Assembly (NCBI GenBank): GCA_020629375.1
Contig: JAHDDK010000002.1
Span: forward strand, 32,577 to 96,576
Length of the DNA: 64,000 nt
Reading direction: 5' to 3'
Source: Acidimicrobiales bacterium
Lineage (GTDB): Bacteria > Actinomycetota > Acidimicrobiia > Acidimicrobiales > SHLQ01
This document shows positions 51,880 through 60,876 of the stretch, one piece after another. The position numbers were made by a program, and so were the translations under genes. The notes under the pieces are model-generated. The model had not been told where the DNA came from. It worked only from the letters and a program-made list of their open reading frames with translations, and ran no database searches. Numbering within the stretch: the stretch's first letter is position 1; each line of letters opens with the position of its first letter.

Positions 51880-52638
51880 TCAACGTCGGCGGCCGACGAT
51901 CACCGTCCACTCGAGAAGGGCGCGATCTCGATGTTGTGCCTCGACCCACTCGGCCACATCGTCATCGAATCGGTGGCCGTCAACGTTTGCCGCTTTCCAC
52001 CGCCGGTAGGCCTCGAGCGTCTCCCCGATGTAGGCATCCCACGACGCATCGCTTGTGACGACTGTTTCGACGTGGTCGACGCCGAGGGAGCTCATGTGGT
52101 CGATCACCTCGTCCGCTGACGGGGTTGCAGCTGCCTGCGCCGGCTTGATTCCGGAGCGCCGCAGCATGTCGCCGAACACGATGCGTCCACCCGGACGTGT
52201 GTGTTCTGTGAGGGTCCGAACGGTTCCGGGCGCACCGAGCCACACCCACGACGCCCCCAGACAGGCAACAACATCGAATGCACCCAGCTCAGAGACTTGT
52301 TCCTTCGCATCGCCGAGCACCCACCGCAGCGGCGCGCCGGCCGGGGTATCCGCGCGTGCGGCGCGATCGATCATCCACGGAGAGAGGTCGATGCCGAGCC
52401 CGGTGATCGCCCGACGGCGAGCCAACGATCGCAGCAGCACCCCACTTCCACACGCCAGATCCACGACCTCGTCGCCATCGGAGATGGCGACCACATCGAC
52501 AACGACCTCCAGGTCCGCCTCGCTCATCGGCGTCGCGATCTCGAGATCAGTGTGCAACGCTTCGAAGATCTCGAACCGATCCGCGAGGTCCTGGACGTCG
52601 AGTCCCGGTTCGACTTCGACGGTCTCTGGCAGTTGCAT
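51880..52638 (-). CDS. SAM-dependent methyltransferase
   Basis: A 252-residue class I methyltransferase from ATG 52638. The SAM motif I is EVVDLACGSGVLLRSLA (residues ~58-74), with ITGLGIDLSPWMIDRA for motif II, and DVVACLGASWVWLG and RPGGRIVFGDML further on. The N-terminal 40 residues are acidic. Substrate unknown. Its start is 104 nt from the divergent SnoaL-protein gene. Confidence 0.85.
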   Translation of the reverse strand: MQLPETVEVEPGLDVQDLADRFEIFEALHTDLEIATPMSEADLEVVVDVVAISDGDEVVDLACGSGVLLRSLARRRAITGLGIDLSPWMIDRAARADTPAGAPLRWVLGDAKEQVSELGAFDVVACLGASWVWLGAPGTVRTLTEHTRPGGRIVFGDMLRRSGIKPAQAAATPSADEVIDHMSSLGVDHVETVVTSDASWDAYIGETLEAYRRWKAANVDGHRFDDDVAEWVEAQHRDRALLEWTVIVGRRR

Positions 52639-52742
52639 TGCACCAGTCTGCACAACGCTCCGACAAGGGGATGTCGAGTCTCGACCATGTCGTGTCACCT
52701 TCGAACCTGTTCGAGGGTGACGGACATACGTACGGTCTCGCC

Positions 52743-53828
52743 ATGGCTGTCATCGAAACCATCACGCTCCGACTCACCGCCGGCTTCGCCCCTGCAGCGT
52801 TTTCGCAGGCCAACGCGCGTGTCGAAGCGGAGTACCTGCCGCAGCAGCCCGGATTCAACGTCGGTTCTCGGGTCACGACGTTGGACGACGAGGGCACATG
52901 GACGATCTCGCTGCGCTGGGATTCGGCGGCCGACGCCGACGCGTCGATGGCGTCGTTCATGAACGCACCCGCCACGCAGGACTACCTGTCGATGATCGAC
53001 ATGAGCACGATGGAGATGCGTCGCACCGTGGAGATCGCCTCCCCGAGTGCCCGGAGCCTCGACCACGCGACTCGGCTCTACCTCGAAGGCATTCGGGACG
53101 GCAACGCCCGGGCCGCCGTCGAGGCGTACACCGGCGACCGATACACCCAGCACTCCACCGGAGTTCGCGACGGCGTCGAAGGCTTCGTCGAATTCTTCGA
53201 GCCGTTCATCGAGCGCAACCCGACGCGAGACATCGACATCGTTCGGTCGATCGTCGACGGGCGATTCGTGTTCTTGATGGCCGCCCAAAGTCTCAACGAC
53301 GGCGAGTCGCGGTGGGTGACTACAGACCTGTTCGATACCGACGGCAACGACAAGATCGTCGAACACTGGGACGTGATCCACGAATGGGGCGGCGAGAACC
53401 CCGGCGGCCACACCCAAGTCGACGGCGCCACCGAAATCACCGACCTCGACAAGACCGAGGAAAACAAGGCCATCGTCCGGCGACTCCTCGAAGAGGCCTT
53501 CATCCTCGAGCCGACGGCGAGCTTCGACGAGTTCATCTCGGCGGAGACCTACATCAACCACAACCCCGAGGCACCCGACGGCATCGAGGCTCTGAAGGCG
53601 ATGGACCGGATGGCTCGCGAGAAGCGCGAGACGCTCCACTACAAGAAGGTTCATCGGATCGTTGGGCAAGGCAACTTCGTGGCCTCCTTCGCGCATCAGG
53701 TGTGGAATGACATCGACTACGCCGCGTTCGACATCTTCCGGCTCGAGAACGGAATGATCGTCGAGCATTGGGACAACGTCGAGGTACTGCCCGACCCAGC
53801 GGACCTGGCGAACTCGGGCAAGTTCTAA
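52743..53828 (+). CDS. Antibiotic-monooxygenase-like plus two SnoaL-like domains
   Basis: A 361-residue protein from ATG 52743. The first ~95 residues have a ferredoxin-like ABM pattern (ETITLRLTAGFAPAAF, SRVTTLDDEGTWTISLRW). Two SnoaL/NTF2-like domains follow: ~100-240 with LYLEGIRDGNARAAVEAYTGDRYTQHSTGVRDGVEGFVEFFEPF (quoted in parts: YTQHSTGVRDG) and ~245-360 with SAETYINHNPEAPDG and VEHWDNVEVLP. SnoaL-like proteins often bind a small hydrophobic substrate in a cone-shaped pocket. Tandem domains of this kind are seen in actinobacterial stress or catabolic proteins. No precise activity can be given. Confidence 0.78.
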   Translation: MAVIETITLRLTAGFAPAAFSQANARVEAEYLPQQPGFNVGSRVTTLDDEGTWTISLRWDSAADADASMASFMNAPATQDYLSMIDMSTMEMRRTVEIASPSARSLDHATRLYLEGIRDGNARAAVEAYTGDRYTQHSTGVRDGVEGFVEFFEPFIERNPTRDIDIVRSIVDGRFVFLMAAQSLNDGESRWVTTDLFDTDGNDKIVEHWDVIHEWGGENPGGHTQVDGATEITDLDKTEENKAIVRRLLEEAFILEPTASFDEFISAETYINHNPEAPDGIEALKAMDRMAREKRETLHYKKVHRIVGQGNFVASFAHQVWNDIDYAAFDIFRLENGMIVEHWDNVEVLPDPADLANSGKF

Positions 53829-53894
53829 AGCGTGGGTGTCGGTATCGGTCTCGCGCAGAAACTCGGCAGTCCTCGACGTCCTACTGTCATGTAG

Positions 53895-54581
53895 ATGGGA
53901 GATGTCGATGACCACGAGGACATGACCGAGTCGATGCGCGAGGTCATGAGCCTCGACGGCGACGTCGACAAACTGGCCACGTACTACGCGCGCTGGGCAG
54001 ACGAGTACGACGACGACGTCGCCTCGCATGGGTACGGACTCCCGGAGATGATGGTGCAGACGTTGCAGCGAGCCATCGGCGAGGTTCGACCTGACTCGCC
54101 CGCCTACACACGATCCCCAAACGTGCTCGACGCAGGATGCGGGACCGGACTGGTCGGCGCGGCCCTGCACGCCGCCGGATGGTCGACGATCGACGGCGTC
54201 GACCTCTCCCACGAAATGGCGGACAACGCAGCGGTGCGGGGGATCTACCGCTCGGTTCGTGGCGGCGTCGACCTCACCGTCCCACCGACCGATGACCTGC
54301 GACATTCAGCGCCCATCGTCACGGTCGGCGGCGTTTTCACCGTTGGCCACGTCCCACCCGAAGCGCTCGAACAGATGGCCGAGCTCGTCGAACCGGGAGG
54401 GATCCTCGTCGTCAGCACCCGGCGGGCGTACCACGAAGAGACCGATTTCCACGCCGCGCGCGAGCGCCTCGAATCATCAGGGCGCCTCCACCAGCTGGTT
54501 CATCTGCCCGACGCGCCGTACACGATGGACTCGACCGGCGACTACTGGGCCTGGCAAACCATGGGGTCAGGTCTGACATAG
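53895..54581 (+). CDS. SAM-dependent methyltransferase
   Basis: A 228-residue methyltransferase beginning MGDVDDHEDMTESMREV; motif I is NVLDAGCGTGLVGAALHAAG (residues ~76-95), motif II in GVDLSHEMADNA, and the later LVEPGGILVVSTRRAYH. The N-terminal helices with YYARWADEYDDDV resemble the Williams-Beuren-type small methyltransferases. Substrate unknown. Its last codons (MGSGLT) overlap a GGGGTCAGGTCTGAC sequence related in core to the dispersed palindromes. Convergent with the SDR gene, 19 nt away. Confidence 0.82.
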   Translation: MGDVDDHEDMTESMREVMSLDGDVDKLATYYARWADEYDDDVASHGYGLPEMMVQTLQRAIGEVRPDSPAYTRSPNVLDAGCGTGLVGAALHAAGWSTIDGVDLSHEMADNAAVRGIYRSVRGGVDLTVPPTDDLRHSAPIVTVGGVFTVGHVPPEALEQMAELVEPGGILVVSTRRAYHEETDFHAARERLESSGRLHQLVHLPDAPYTMDSTGDYWAWQTMGSGLT

Positions 54582-54600
54582 CAAGAGGTGTACGAAAGCG

Positions 54601-55371
54601 TCAGGTCCGGGGCCAGAGCGTCTCGGTGTGGCCGTCGACGCCGATGATCTGACCGGAAATGTGGCGGGCCTGGTCGCTGGCGAGGAACACGTTGAGATCG
54701 GCGATCTCTTCGGGGTCGACGTAGCAAAGCATCGACGTGCCGAGGGCGTACTGGCGACGGACTTCCTCGGGATCCATCGACTCGGTCTCCGCGTGGGCCG
54801 CGATCACCCGCTCCATGCGGTCGCCATTCACGTTGCCCGGCACCACACCATTGACCCGAATGTTGTCGGGACCAAGCTCCATGGCGAGAGTCTTGGTGAA
54901 CCCCGTCGACGCCCACTTCGCCGCCGCATAAGGAGCCCGGGTCGGGTAGCCGAAGATGCCCGCTCCCGAGATGAGGTTGATGATCACGCCCGAGCCTTGA
55001 GCTTTGAAGATCGGGACGATTCGGCGAGCGCAATAGAACTGGGCGTCGATGCATACCGACATCGTCTGGCGCCATTCGTCGTCGGTCACGTTCTCCACCA
55101 ACTTCGTGGGGCCGGCGATGCCGGCGTTGTTGACGAGAATGTCGAGTCCGTCCGGGAGTATCTCGTCGAAGATCGCGTCGAGTTCGGCCGACACGCCGAC
55201 ATCGCATTCGTACGTGGTCACGTCGGCGGGCAGCGAGGTCAGTCCGGTCGGGTCGATGTCGCACGTGAACACCTGAGCACCCGCATCGCGCATTGCCAGC
55301 ACCGTCGCTCGCCCCATCCCGGCACCGCCAGCGGTCACGAAGGCCCGACGGTTTTCGAGGGAGATTTTCAT
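54601..55371 (-). CDS. Short-chain dehydrogenase/reductase (classical SDR)
   Basis: A 256-residue NAD(P)-dependent oxidoreductase. The Rossmann glycine motif is TAGGAGMGRA (residues ~13-22), DVGV-type acidic residue ends the second strand, NNAG lies at ~86-89, and the catalytic triad is in ISGAG and YAAAK (Tyr-x3-Lys at ~150-154). The C-terminus ends with the ISGQIIGVDGH segment typical of the family. The Gly-Gly-Ala-Gly-Met-Gly form is a classical variant. Substrate is not predictable. Divergent from the SRPBCC gene. Confidence 0.9.
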   Translation of the reverse strand: MKISLENRRAFVTAGGAGMGRATVLAMRDAGAQVFTCDIDPTGLTSLPADVTTYECDVGVSAELDAIFDEILPDGLDILVNNAGIAGPTKLVENVTDDEWRQTMSVCIDAQFYCARRIVPIFKAQGSGVIINLISGAGIFGYPTRAPYAAAKWASTGFTKTLAMELGPDNIRVNGVVPGNVNGDRMERVIAAHAETESMDPEEVRRQYALGTSMLCYVDPEEIADLNVFLASDQARHISGQIIGVDGHTETLWPRT

Positions 55372-55499
55372 GGCCGGATTCTGCCGGATCAGATTTCTCG
55401 AGAAAATTCCGGATTTCTCTGTCGAATTCTGTCGAGCGCTGCGTCACGGGAATGAAAGCGGGCAACAAGCCCACGAAAATCCTCGAAAGGAATCCAATC

Positions 55500-55970
55500 A
55501 TGACCAGCACTGCACCCATCAGCCTCGACGTCACCACGATCATCGATGCCAGCCCCGAAGACCTCTACGACATGGTCTCCGATGTCACCCGCATGGGCGA
55601 ATGGAGCCCCGAAACGACCGATGCCGAATGGCTCGGGAACGCCAACCACGCAGTCGTCGGCGCCAAGTTCAAGGGCACGAACACCGCTGGCCCGAACACG
55701 TGGAGCACCAAGCCCACGGTCACGGTTGCCGAGCGCGGCCAGGAGTTCAGCTTCGACGTGCCGGGCAAGTCTGGCCCGACCTGGACGTACCGCTTCGAGC
55801 CGGTCGAGGGTGGCACACGCGTGACCGAGTCGGTTCGCCAGCAGAAGCGCTCGCCCCTGTTCATCCGTCTGCTCCAGAAGCGGGCCGGCATCACCGACCG
55901 CAGCGCCGACCTTCGTGCGAACATGCAGACCACACTCGACAACCTCGCCGCCGCAGCGACGGCCAACTGA
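55500..55970 (+). CDS. SRPBCC (START/Bet v 1-like) ligand-binding protein
   Basis: A 156-residue protein from ATG 55500 with AAAGGA ten bases upstream; the open frame to 55293 crosses the divergent promoter region and is not used. It shows the SRPBCC pattern: ISLDVTTIIDASPEDLYDMVSDV at the start, EWSPETTDAEW, and WTYRFEPVEGGTRVTESV in the central sheet, ending in a long helix. This polyketide cyclase/dehydrase-like family binds hydrophobic ligands. First gene of a cluster with the DGPF protein and an ECF42 sigma factor; the spacing suggests an operon. Confidence 0.85.
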   Translation: MTSTAPISLDVTTIIDASPEDLYDMVSDVTRMGEWSPETTDAEWLGNANHAVVGAKFKGTNTAGPNTWSTKPTVTVAERGQEFSFDVPGKSGPTWTYRFEPVEGGTRVTESVRQQKRSPLFIRLLQKRAGITDRSADLRANMQTTLDNLAAAATAN

Positions 55971-56028
55971 GCCCCCGTTCGACCCGCAACATCACCCACA
56001 CCAACACGAAACAGAAAGAGACAAAACC

Positions 56029-56388
56029 ATGGAATACATGATCATGCTCCACAGCGAAGAAGCCGACGACGGCCCCGCACCCGGCACCCCCGAGTTCGAG
56101 GCGATGATGGGCGAATGGATGGCCTACAACCAGCGCCTCATCGACGGCGGCCACTGGATCGGCGGTGCCAGCCTCGCGCCGAGTGGCAGCACGACGACGA
56201 TCCACAAGACCGCTGACGGCAACACCGTCACCGACGGCCCCTACATGGAGACCAAAGAAGTCATCGGCGGCTACTACATCTTCTCCGCCGCCGACCTCGA
56301 CGAAGCGATCGAACTCGCCTCCGCTGTCCCAATCCCCCACGGCAACATCGAGGTTCGCCCGGTTGCCTTCCGCCCCGACGCCGGCTGA
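56029..56388 (+). CDS. YCII-related DGPF-domain protein
   Basis: A 119-residue protein with the family segments MEYMIMLHSEEA, PGTPEFEAMMGEWMAYN, GGASLAPSG and the DGPYMETKEVIGGYYIF segment that includes the DGPF-type hallmark (here DGPY). Proteins of this type are commonly encoded directly beside ECF42 sigma factors; the exact activity of the fold is unknown. The gene is flanked by the SRPBCC gene 58 nt upstream and the sigma gene 39 nt downstream. Confidence 0.92.
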   Translation: MEYMIMLHSEEADDGPAPGTPEFEAMMGEWMAYNQRLIDGGHWIGGASLAPSGSTTTIHKTADGNTVTDGPYMETKEVIGGYYIFSAADLDEAIELASAVPIPHGNIEVRPVAFRPDAG

Positions 56389-56427
56389 CCCCGAACGTCA
56401 CCCACCCCCAACCACCGGAGGACCGAC

Positions 56428-57669
56428 GTGCCCCTGACGTCTGAGGTCGACGCTGCGCTGACCGAACTGACCCGAGAACACTCGGGCCGGGTGCTGGCCA
56501 TCCTCGCCAGCCGGTTCGGCAGCGTCGACCTCGCCGATGACGCCGTGCAGGACGCGCTGATCCGAGCGCATGATCACTGGCCCAGCGAAGGCATCCCCGC
56601 CAACCCCCCGGCGTGGCTGATGACCGTCGCCCGGCGTCGAGCGATCGATCTCCTGCGTCGAGCCGAGTCGGCCGACCGACGGCTCCTCGCCTCCGCCCCC
56701 GATCTCATGTACGAAGACGAACCCGACTCCCCCAACCCTCTCGTCGATGACACCCACGACGACGCGGCAATAGACGAGCAGCTCCGGCTCATGTTCTTGT
56801 GCTGCCATCCGGCGATCCGCCAGGACGCGCAGGTGGCCCTGACGCTGCGACTCGTCGGCGGCCTCACCACCGAAGAGATCGCTGCCGCCTTCCTCGTCCC
56901 GACGCCAACCCTGGCCCAGCGCATCAGTCGGGCAAAGGCAAAGATCCGTGATGCCGCCATCCCGCTTGCGATCCCCGATGATCTCGACACTCGGGTCGAC
57001 GTGCTTCTGTCAACGCTCTACCTCGTGTTCAACGAGGGCTATCTCTCTCGCTCCGAGAACGCGGCGCAGCGTCTCGATCTCTGTGTCGAAGCGATTCGAC
57101 TCACCGGACTGCTCGCGACGCTGTTGCCCGACAATCCTGAAGTCGCGGGACTCCAAGCGTTGATGTCCTTCCATGTCGCCCGGCGAGCGACCCGATTCAC
57201 GACTGACGGCGAGCTTGTCGTTCTTGCGGACCAAGACCGCTCGCAATGGGACGACGATCAGATCCGCCACGGCAACGCCATGCTGCGTCGCGCGATGGCG
57301 CTACAGGATCCCGGCCGGTACCAAGTGCAGGCGCTCATCGCGTCGTACCACACGAACGCCACAACGAATGACGAGACAATCTGGAAACGGATCGTCGGTC
57401 TGTACGAACAACTCGCACAGATGGACCCATCACCCGTGGTCGCCCTCAATCATGCGGCCGCCGTCGGCGTCGCCTTTGGCGCCGATGCGGGACTCGATCT
57501 CCTCGACCGCATCGATGGACTCGACGACTACCACCTGCTCCACTCGACGCGGGCAGCCCTGCTCGAACGAGCCGACCGTTCCGAAGACGCGACTGCGTCC
57601 TGGAGCCGAGCCGCCGAGCTCACCACGAACCCCGCCGAACGACGCCTGATCGAACGCCGGACGGGGTGA
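56428..57669 (+). CDS. ECF-type RNA polymerase sigma factor with C-terminal extension (ECF42-like)
   Basis: A 413-residue sigma factor. The sigma2 region (~10-80) is visible as RVLAILASRFGSVDLADDAVQDALIRAHDHW and the -10-contact helix AWLMTVARRRAIDLLRR (both quoted in part). Sigma4 follows (~130-180) with LRLVGGLTTEEIAAAFLVPTPTLAQRISRAK (HTH). Beyond it a ~220-residue helical, TPR-like extension (DUF6596-type: NEGYLSRS, LCVEAIRLTGLL, YQVQALIASYH) completes it, as in ECF42 factors, which stand beside DGPF-protein genes as here. It probably controls this cluster; an anti-sigma factor is absent and the extension is thought to regulate activity in this group. GTG start. Confidence 0.93.
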   Translation: MPLTSEVDAALTELTREHSGRVLAILASRFGSVDLADDAVQDALIRAHDHWPSEGIPANPPAWLMTVARRRAIDLLRRAESADRRLLASAPDLMYEDEPDSPNPLVDDTHDDAAIDEQLRLMFLCCHPAIRQDAQVALTLRLVGGLTTEEIAAAFLVPTPTLAQRISRAKAKIRDAAIPLAIPDDLDTRVDVLLSTLYLVFNEGYLSRSENAAQRLDLCVEAIRLTGLLATLLPDNPEVAGLQALMSFHVARRATRFTTDGELVVLADQDRSQWDDDQIRHGNAMLRRAMALQDPGRYQVQALIASYHTNATTNDETIWKRIVGLYEQLAQMDPSPVVALNHAAAVGVAFGADAGLDLLDRIDGLDDYHLLHSTRAALLERADRSEDATASWSRAAELTTNPAERRLIERRTG

Positions 57670-57711
57670 GCCACACGAACCAGCGACGGTGAGTGCTCGT
57701 GACCGGAGCGC

Positions 57712-58413
57712 TCAGGAGTCGGTGACTCGCCCGCTGCCGATGTTCAGATCGACCGGCCCGTCGATCCCGTCGACTGCAGCAGTGAACGACTGCTGCCAGA
57801 CGTACCAGTCATCGTTCGACGGGCGAAGACCGATACTGCGCTGCCACCTCTCGCGATCCGCAAAGACGTCCTCGAAGGCGTCAAAGCCCTCGAGGACGTA
57901 GAACACGACCGGACCGCGCTCGGCCTCAACCACGTCGACGAGCGTCTCGAGCTCGCGCCGAATGTCGGCGTCGGTGACACCTTCGCCGCAGCGGCCATGA
58001 CCTTCGACGTCGATCGCGATCGGAAGAGACGGCACATCCGGAACGACACGCAGCAGATTCTCGGCTTGCAGCGCACCGTCGGTGCACGTGCGGAAGAAGT
58101 GGTACGCGCCGACGTTCAGGCCCACAGCCCGCGCCTCGCTCCAGTTCTGCTCAAATCGAGTGTCCACCCAGTCGCCGCCCTCGGTCGCCTTGATGTAGGC
58201 GAAGGAGATGTCATCGGCGGCAACCGCTGCCCAGTCGATCTCACCCTGATGATGAGACACATCGATCCCGTACACCTCGCCAGATCGAAGACCTGGCCGG
58301 TAGTTCGGGATGAGCACGAGCCACGCCAGCGCAACGGCGATGAGCAACGCTACTGCTGCGAACGCGACGTGCCGTTTGGTCACGCCAACGATTGTCGCGC
58401 GTCGCACACGCAA
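57712..58413 (-). CDS. Glycoside hydrolase family 25 lysozyme
   Basis: A ~233-residue exported muramidase. A transmembrane/signal helix lies near the start (VAFAAVALLIAVALAWLVLI). The GH25 catalytic elements follow: YGIDVSHHQGEIDWAAVAAD (Asp-Val-Ser-His-His-Gln), FAYIKATEGGDWVDTRF, GAYHFFR and AIDVEGHG with the acid/base Glu. GH25 enzymes cleave the MurNAc-GlcNAc bond of peptidoglycan. The start could be GTG 58413 or the internal GTG 58383 (MTKRHV). Convergent with the sigma gene. Confidence 0.9.
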   Translation of the reverse strand: MRVRRATIVGVTKRHVAFAAVALLIAVALAWLVLIPNYRPGLRSGEVYGIDVSHHQGEIDWAAVAADDISFAYIKATEGGDWVDTRFEQNWSEARAVGLNVGAYHFFRTCTDGALQAENLLRVVPDVPSLPIAIDVEGHGRCGEGVTDADIRRELETLVDVVEAERGPVVFYVLEGFDAFEDVFADRERWQRSIGLRPSNDDWYVWQQSFTAAVDGIDGPVDLNIGSGRVTDS

Positions 58414-58425
58414 TGTTCGATCAGA

Positions 58426-58929
58426 TCACGCCTCGAGGCGAACGATGATCCTCGCTCTGTCGTAGTCGGCTTCGCCGTCGTCAAATGAGGCGTCGCGGAA
58501 CGTGATCTCGATTCGTGCGGTTCCGTTCGTCGAAGCCCGCTCCCCCGCCCAGATCGAAGACAGGTCCGAATCGGCGGTGTGGGGCCCCCGCAACGGGGCA
58601 CCGACCGCAGCGACGTTCCAACCGGCGTCTCTGGCCTGCGCAAGCACGTCCTCTGCGGCGGCAACCAGATTCCCTCCGGCCACGTCGTACACCGTGGTGA
58701 CCGTTGCCGGCGTCGACTTGAAGAGCGAGCCCGATCCTTCTCTTACGACGTGGTCTCGCTCGGTGGCGAACACGATGCTCGGACGAGCCAGCGCATCACC
58801 GACCAGCTCGTCGGTGTCGGTGGCGCCACACCCAGCCAACAAGATCACCCAACACAGCGCGATGAAGCGATTGGCCCGACCCACGGAGGTCCATCGCCGC
58901 CGCCGATGCGAACTTGAGCGAAGCGGCAA
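58426..58929 (-). CDS. Lipoprotein of unknown function
   Basis: A 167-residue protein with a signal sequence and lipobox LLAGC; mature Cys near residue 34. The frame starts at ATG 58929 or the internal GTG 58884, which gives a more typical signal length (MGRANRFIALCWVILLAGC, quoted in part). The remainder is soluble and mixed alpha/beta (SIVFATERDHVV, VYDVAGGNLVAAAEDVL, ARIEITFRDASF). No family is recognised. Precedes the lysozyme gene by 12 nt and is likely co-transcribed with it. Confidence 0.7.
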   Translation of the reverse strand: MPLRSSSHRRRRWTSVGRANRFIALCWVILLAGCGATDTDELVGDALARPSIVFATERDHVVREGSGSLFKSTPATVTTVYDVAGGNLVAAAEDVLAQARDAGWNVAAVGAPLRGPHTADSDLSSIWAGERASTNGTARIEITFRDASFDDGEADYDRARIIVRLEA

Positions 58930-58979
58930 CTCGACCGCAGCCTCAGGACGGACGATCGGGCATCCTCAAGACGATCGCC

Positions 58980-60179
58980 TCAGTCGGGGAGCATCGGAAC
59001 GCTGAGGCCCGTGTCACGGCCGATGCTTCCGGCGCGGCCGATCGCCGCTGATCCGAACTTGTCTCTCACACCGTCGAGAGCAGCATCGAGTGGCGAGCCG
59101 TCGGCGAACGGCAGGGCGAGCTGAATCGAGCTGGCATCGGACAGATTCGTCACCGACAAGCCGAGAAGGGTGATGCCCTTGGATTTGATGGTCGGCTGCA
59201 TCTCCGCGAGAAGTTCGGCAGCGACGGCGAGAATCCGATCGGTCGCAGCTGTCGACACGTCCATTGAGCGCGATCGGGTGGCTCGACTGAAGTCGTCGAA
59301 ACGGAAGCGCAGCACGACAGTCCGACCGACACGGTCGGCATTGCGCATGCGGTGGGTGACACGATCGACGATCTCTCGGAGAAGTGCGTCGAGCTCGCCA
59401 TGTTTCTTCGGGCGGCGGCCGAGCGCCCGTTGCGAACCCATCGACGAACGGCGCTTGCGATGCTCGACGGGCCGAGGGTCGCGGTTGTGCGCGAGGGCGT
59501 GGAGTTTGCGGCCCGCCGCGACGCCGACCAGGCCGACAAGGGTCTGCTCGGGCAGGTCCGCAACGTCTCCGACGGTCCGGAGGCCCACGTCGTGCAGTTT
59601 GGACGCAGTCTTTTGCCCAACACCCCACAGTCGCTCGACGGGCAACGGGCGGAGGAAGTTGAGCTCGCCGTCGGGCGGAACGACGAGCAGACCGTCGGGT
59701 TTGGCGACGCCACTCGCAACCTTCGCGAGGAACTTCGTGCGCGCCACCCCGACGGTGATGTTGAGGCCAACTTCGTCGCGCACCCGCGATCGAAGTGTGC
59801 TGGCGATCTGCTCGGGCGACCCGCGGATCTTCTTCAGGCCGCCGACGTCGAGAAACGCCTCGTCGATCGAGAGCCCCTCCACGACGGGGGTCGTGTCGTC
59901 GAAGACGTCGAAAACGTCGCGACTTGCCTGGGTGTAGGCGTCCATCCGAGGCTCCACGACCACGGCCTGCGGACAAAGCTCTTTGGCCTGACGACCGTTC
60001 ATCGCGGTCCGCACGCCAAAGGCTTTCGCTTCGTAGCTCGCGGCCAACACGACCCCGCCGCCGACGATCACTGGACGCCCGCGAAGGTGCGGCGCGTCTC
60101 GCTGCTCGACCGACGCGTAGAACGAATCGAGGTCGGCGTGAAGAATCGTCGAATCGACCCCAGGCACGTACACGAACAT
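58980..60179 (-). CDS. dinB: DNA polymerase IV (Y-family, translesion)
   Basis: A ~399-residue Y-family polymerase. From ATG 60179 the protein begins MFVYVPGVDSTILHADLDSFYASVEQRD (quoted in part: HADLDSFYASVEQ), and the catalytic Asp pair is in that motif and in VEGLSIDEAFLDVGG near residue 105. The helix-hairpin-helix, little-finger and C-terminal beta-clamp-like end (QLALPF) are visible; the long frame upstream is antisense of the next gene. DinB bypasses damaged or mispaired primer ends with low fidelity. Confidence 0.95.
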   Translation of the reverse strand: MFVYVPGVDSTILHADLDSFYASVEQRDAPHLRGRPVIVGGGVVLAASYEAKAFGVRTAMNGRQAKELCPQAVVVEPRMDAYTQASRDVFDVFDDTTPVVEGLSIDEAFLDVGGLKKIRGSPEQIASTLRSRVRDEVGLNITVGVARTKFLAKVASGVAKPDGLLVVPPDGELNFLRPLPVERLWGVGQKTASKLHDVGLRTVGDVADLPEQTLVGLVGVAAGRKLHALAHNRDPRPVEHRKRRSSMGSQRALGRRPKKHGELDALLREIVDRVTHRMRNADRVGRTVVLRFRFDDFSRATRSRSMDVSTAATDRILAVAAELLAEMQPTIKSKGITLLGLSVTNLSDASSIQLALPFADGSPLDAALDGVRDKFGSAAIGRAGSIGRDTGLSVPMLPD

Positions 60180-60213
60180 ACGTTCGCACAGCCCAGTTGC
60201 TGCGGCAAGCGCG

Positions 60214-60876
60214 TCAGCAGCGCCGGTAGCGGTAGCCAGCCCTGGTTCGGTCGAGGACCTCGAATCGGTCGAGTGCCCGCAGGCAATAGGCGAGCTTGCG
60301 GGCCTGCTCGCGGGAAAAGCCCCCGCAGCGAGCGAGGTCGCCGGTGCCGAACACCTTCGGTAGGCCGTCGGGGATCCACTGTTCGAGATCGTCGGGGTTG
60401 CGTAGCTCGACGACCTCGATGATGTCGTCGAGGTCGCGGTTGACCACTCGCCATCCGCCGCGTCCTCGGCGGGCACGCGGGTCGTGGACCTGGTGGGCCG
60501 TGACATCGGCTAGCACGACGTCGAGGGCGAAGTTGGGGTGGTCGAGCAGAGTCGGCATCGACACGAGCTGATCGAGCACATCGATGACCTGGCGCTTCTT
60601 CGGCGACTTCCGTCGGCTGCCGTCCGGACGGGCCAGGGTCGTGCGGCGAGCGATGGGATGAACGAGGAGGATCCGATGAGCTTCGAGGAGGTTGTCGAAC
60701 TTGGGGCCGAGGGCGGCGAAGGACCCGGTCTGCACTTCGACGAGCGACTCGTCTGCACGAACGAGATCGATCACGTATCCGTCGAGCGGCACTTCGAAGC
60801 GATCGCCCGGGTCGGCATAGTGCCGTTTGAGCGCGTCGTGAAGTCCACCCTCGTTGAGGGTGCCGATGCCGCTCAC
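60214..60876 (-). CDS. Putative PD-(D/E)XK-like nuclease-fold protein
   Basis: A 220-residue protein from GTG 60876, which overlaps the upstream stop by 4 nt (GTGA). The middle (~residues 15-75) has GYVIDLVRADESLVEVQTGSF, a D-x(n)-(E/Q)xQ pattern like the PD-(D/E)XK nuclease core, with Gln where Lys is usual (quoted in part: VIDLV, VEVQTGSF). The rest has an Arg/Lys-rich strand (RRKSPKKRQVI) and a C-terminal helical region (GFSREQARKLAYCLRAL) resembling a winged helix. Possibly DNA-binding or nuclease-like; function is not established. Frame upstream to 61344 is antisense. It precedes dinB. Confidence 0.6.
   Translation of the reverse strand: MSGIGTLNEGGLHDALKRHYADPGDRFEVPLDGYVIDLVRADESLVEVQTGSFAALGPKFDNLLEAHRILLVHPIARRTTLARPDGSRRKSPKKRQVIDVLDQLVSMPTLLDHPNFALDVVLADVTAHQVHDPRARRGRGGWRVVNRDLDDIIEVVELRNPDDLEQWIPDGLPKVFGTGDLARCGGFSREQARKLAYCLRALDRFEVLDRTRAGYRYRRC

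Noticed and set aside
54560..54580. Fourth copy of the palindrome core (GGGGTCAGGTCTGAC) at the end of the methyltransferase gene
   Set aside because: Core is rearranged and arms do not pair in the same way; too weak to add to the family.
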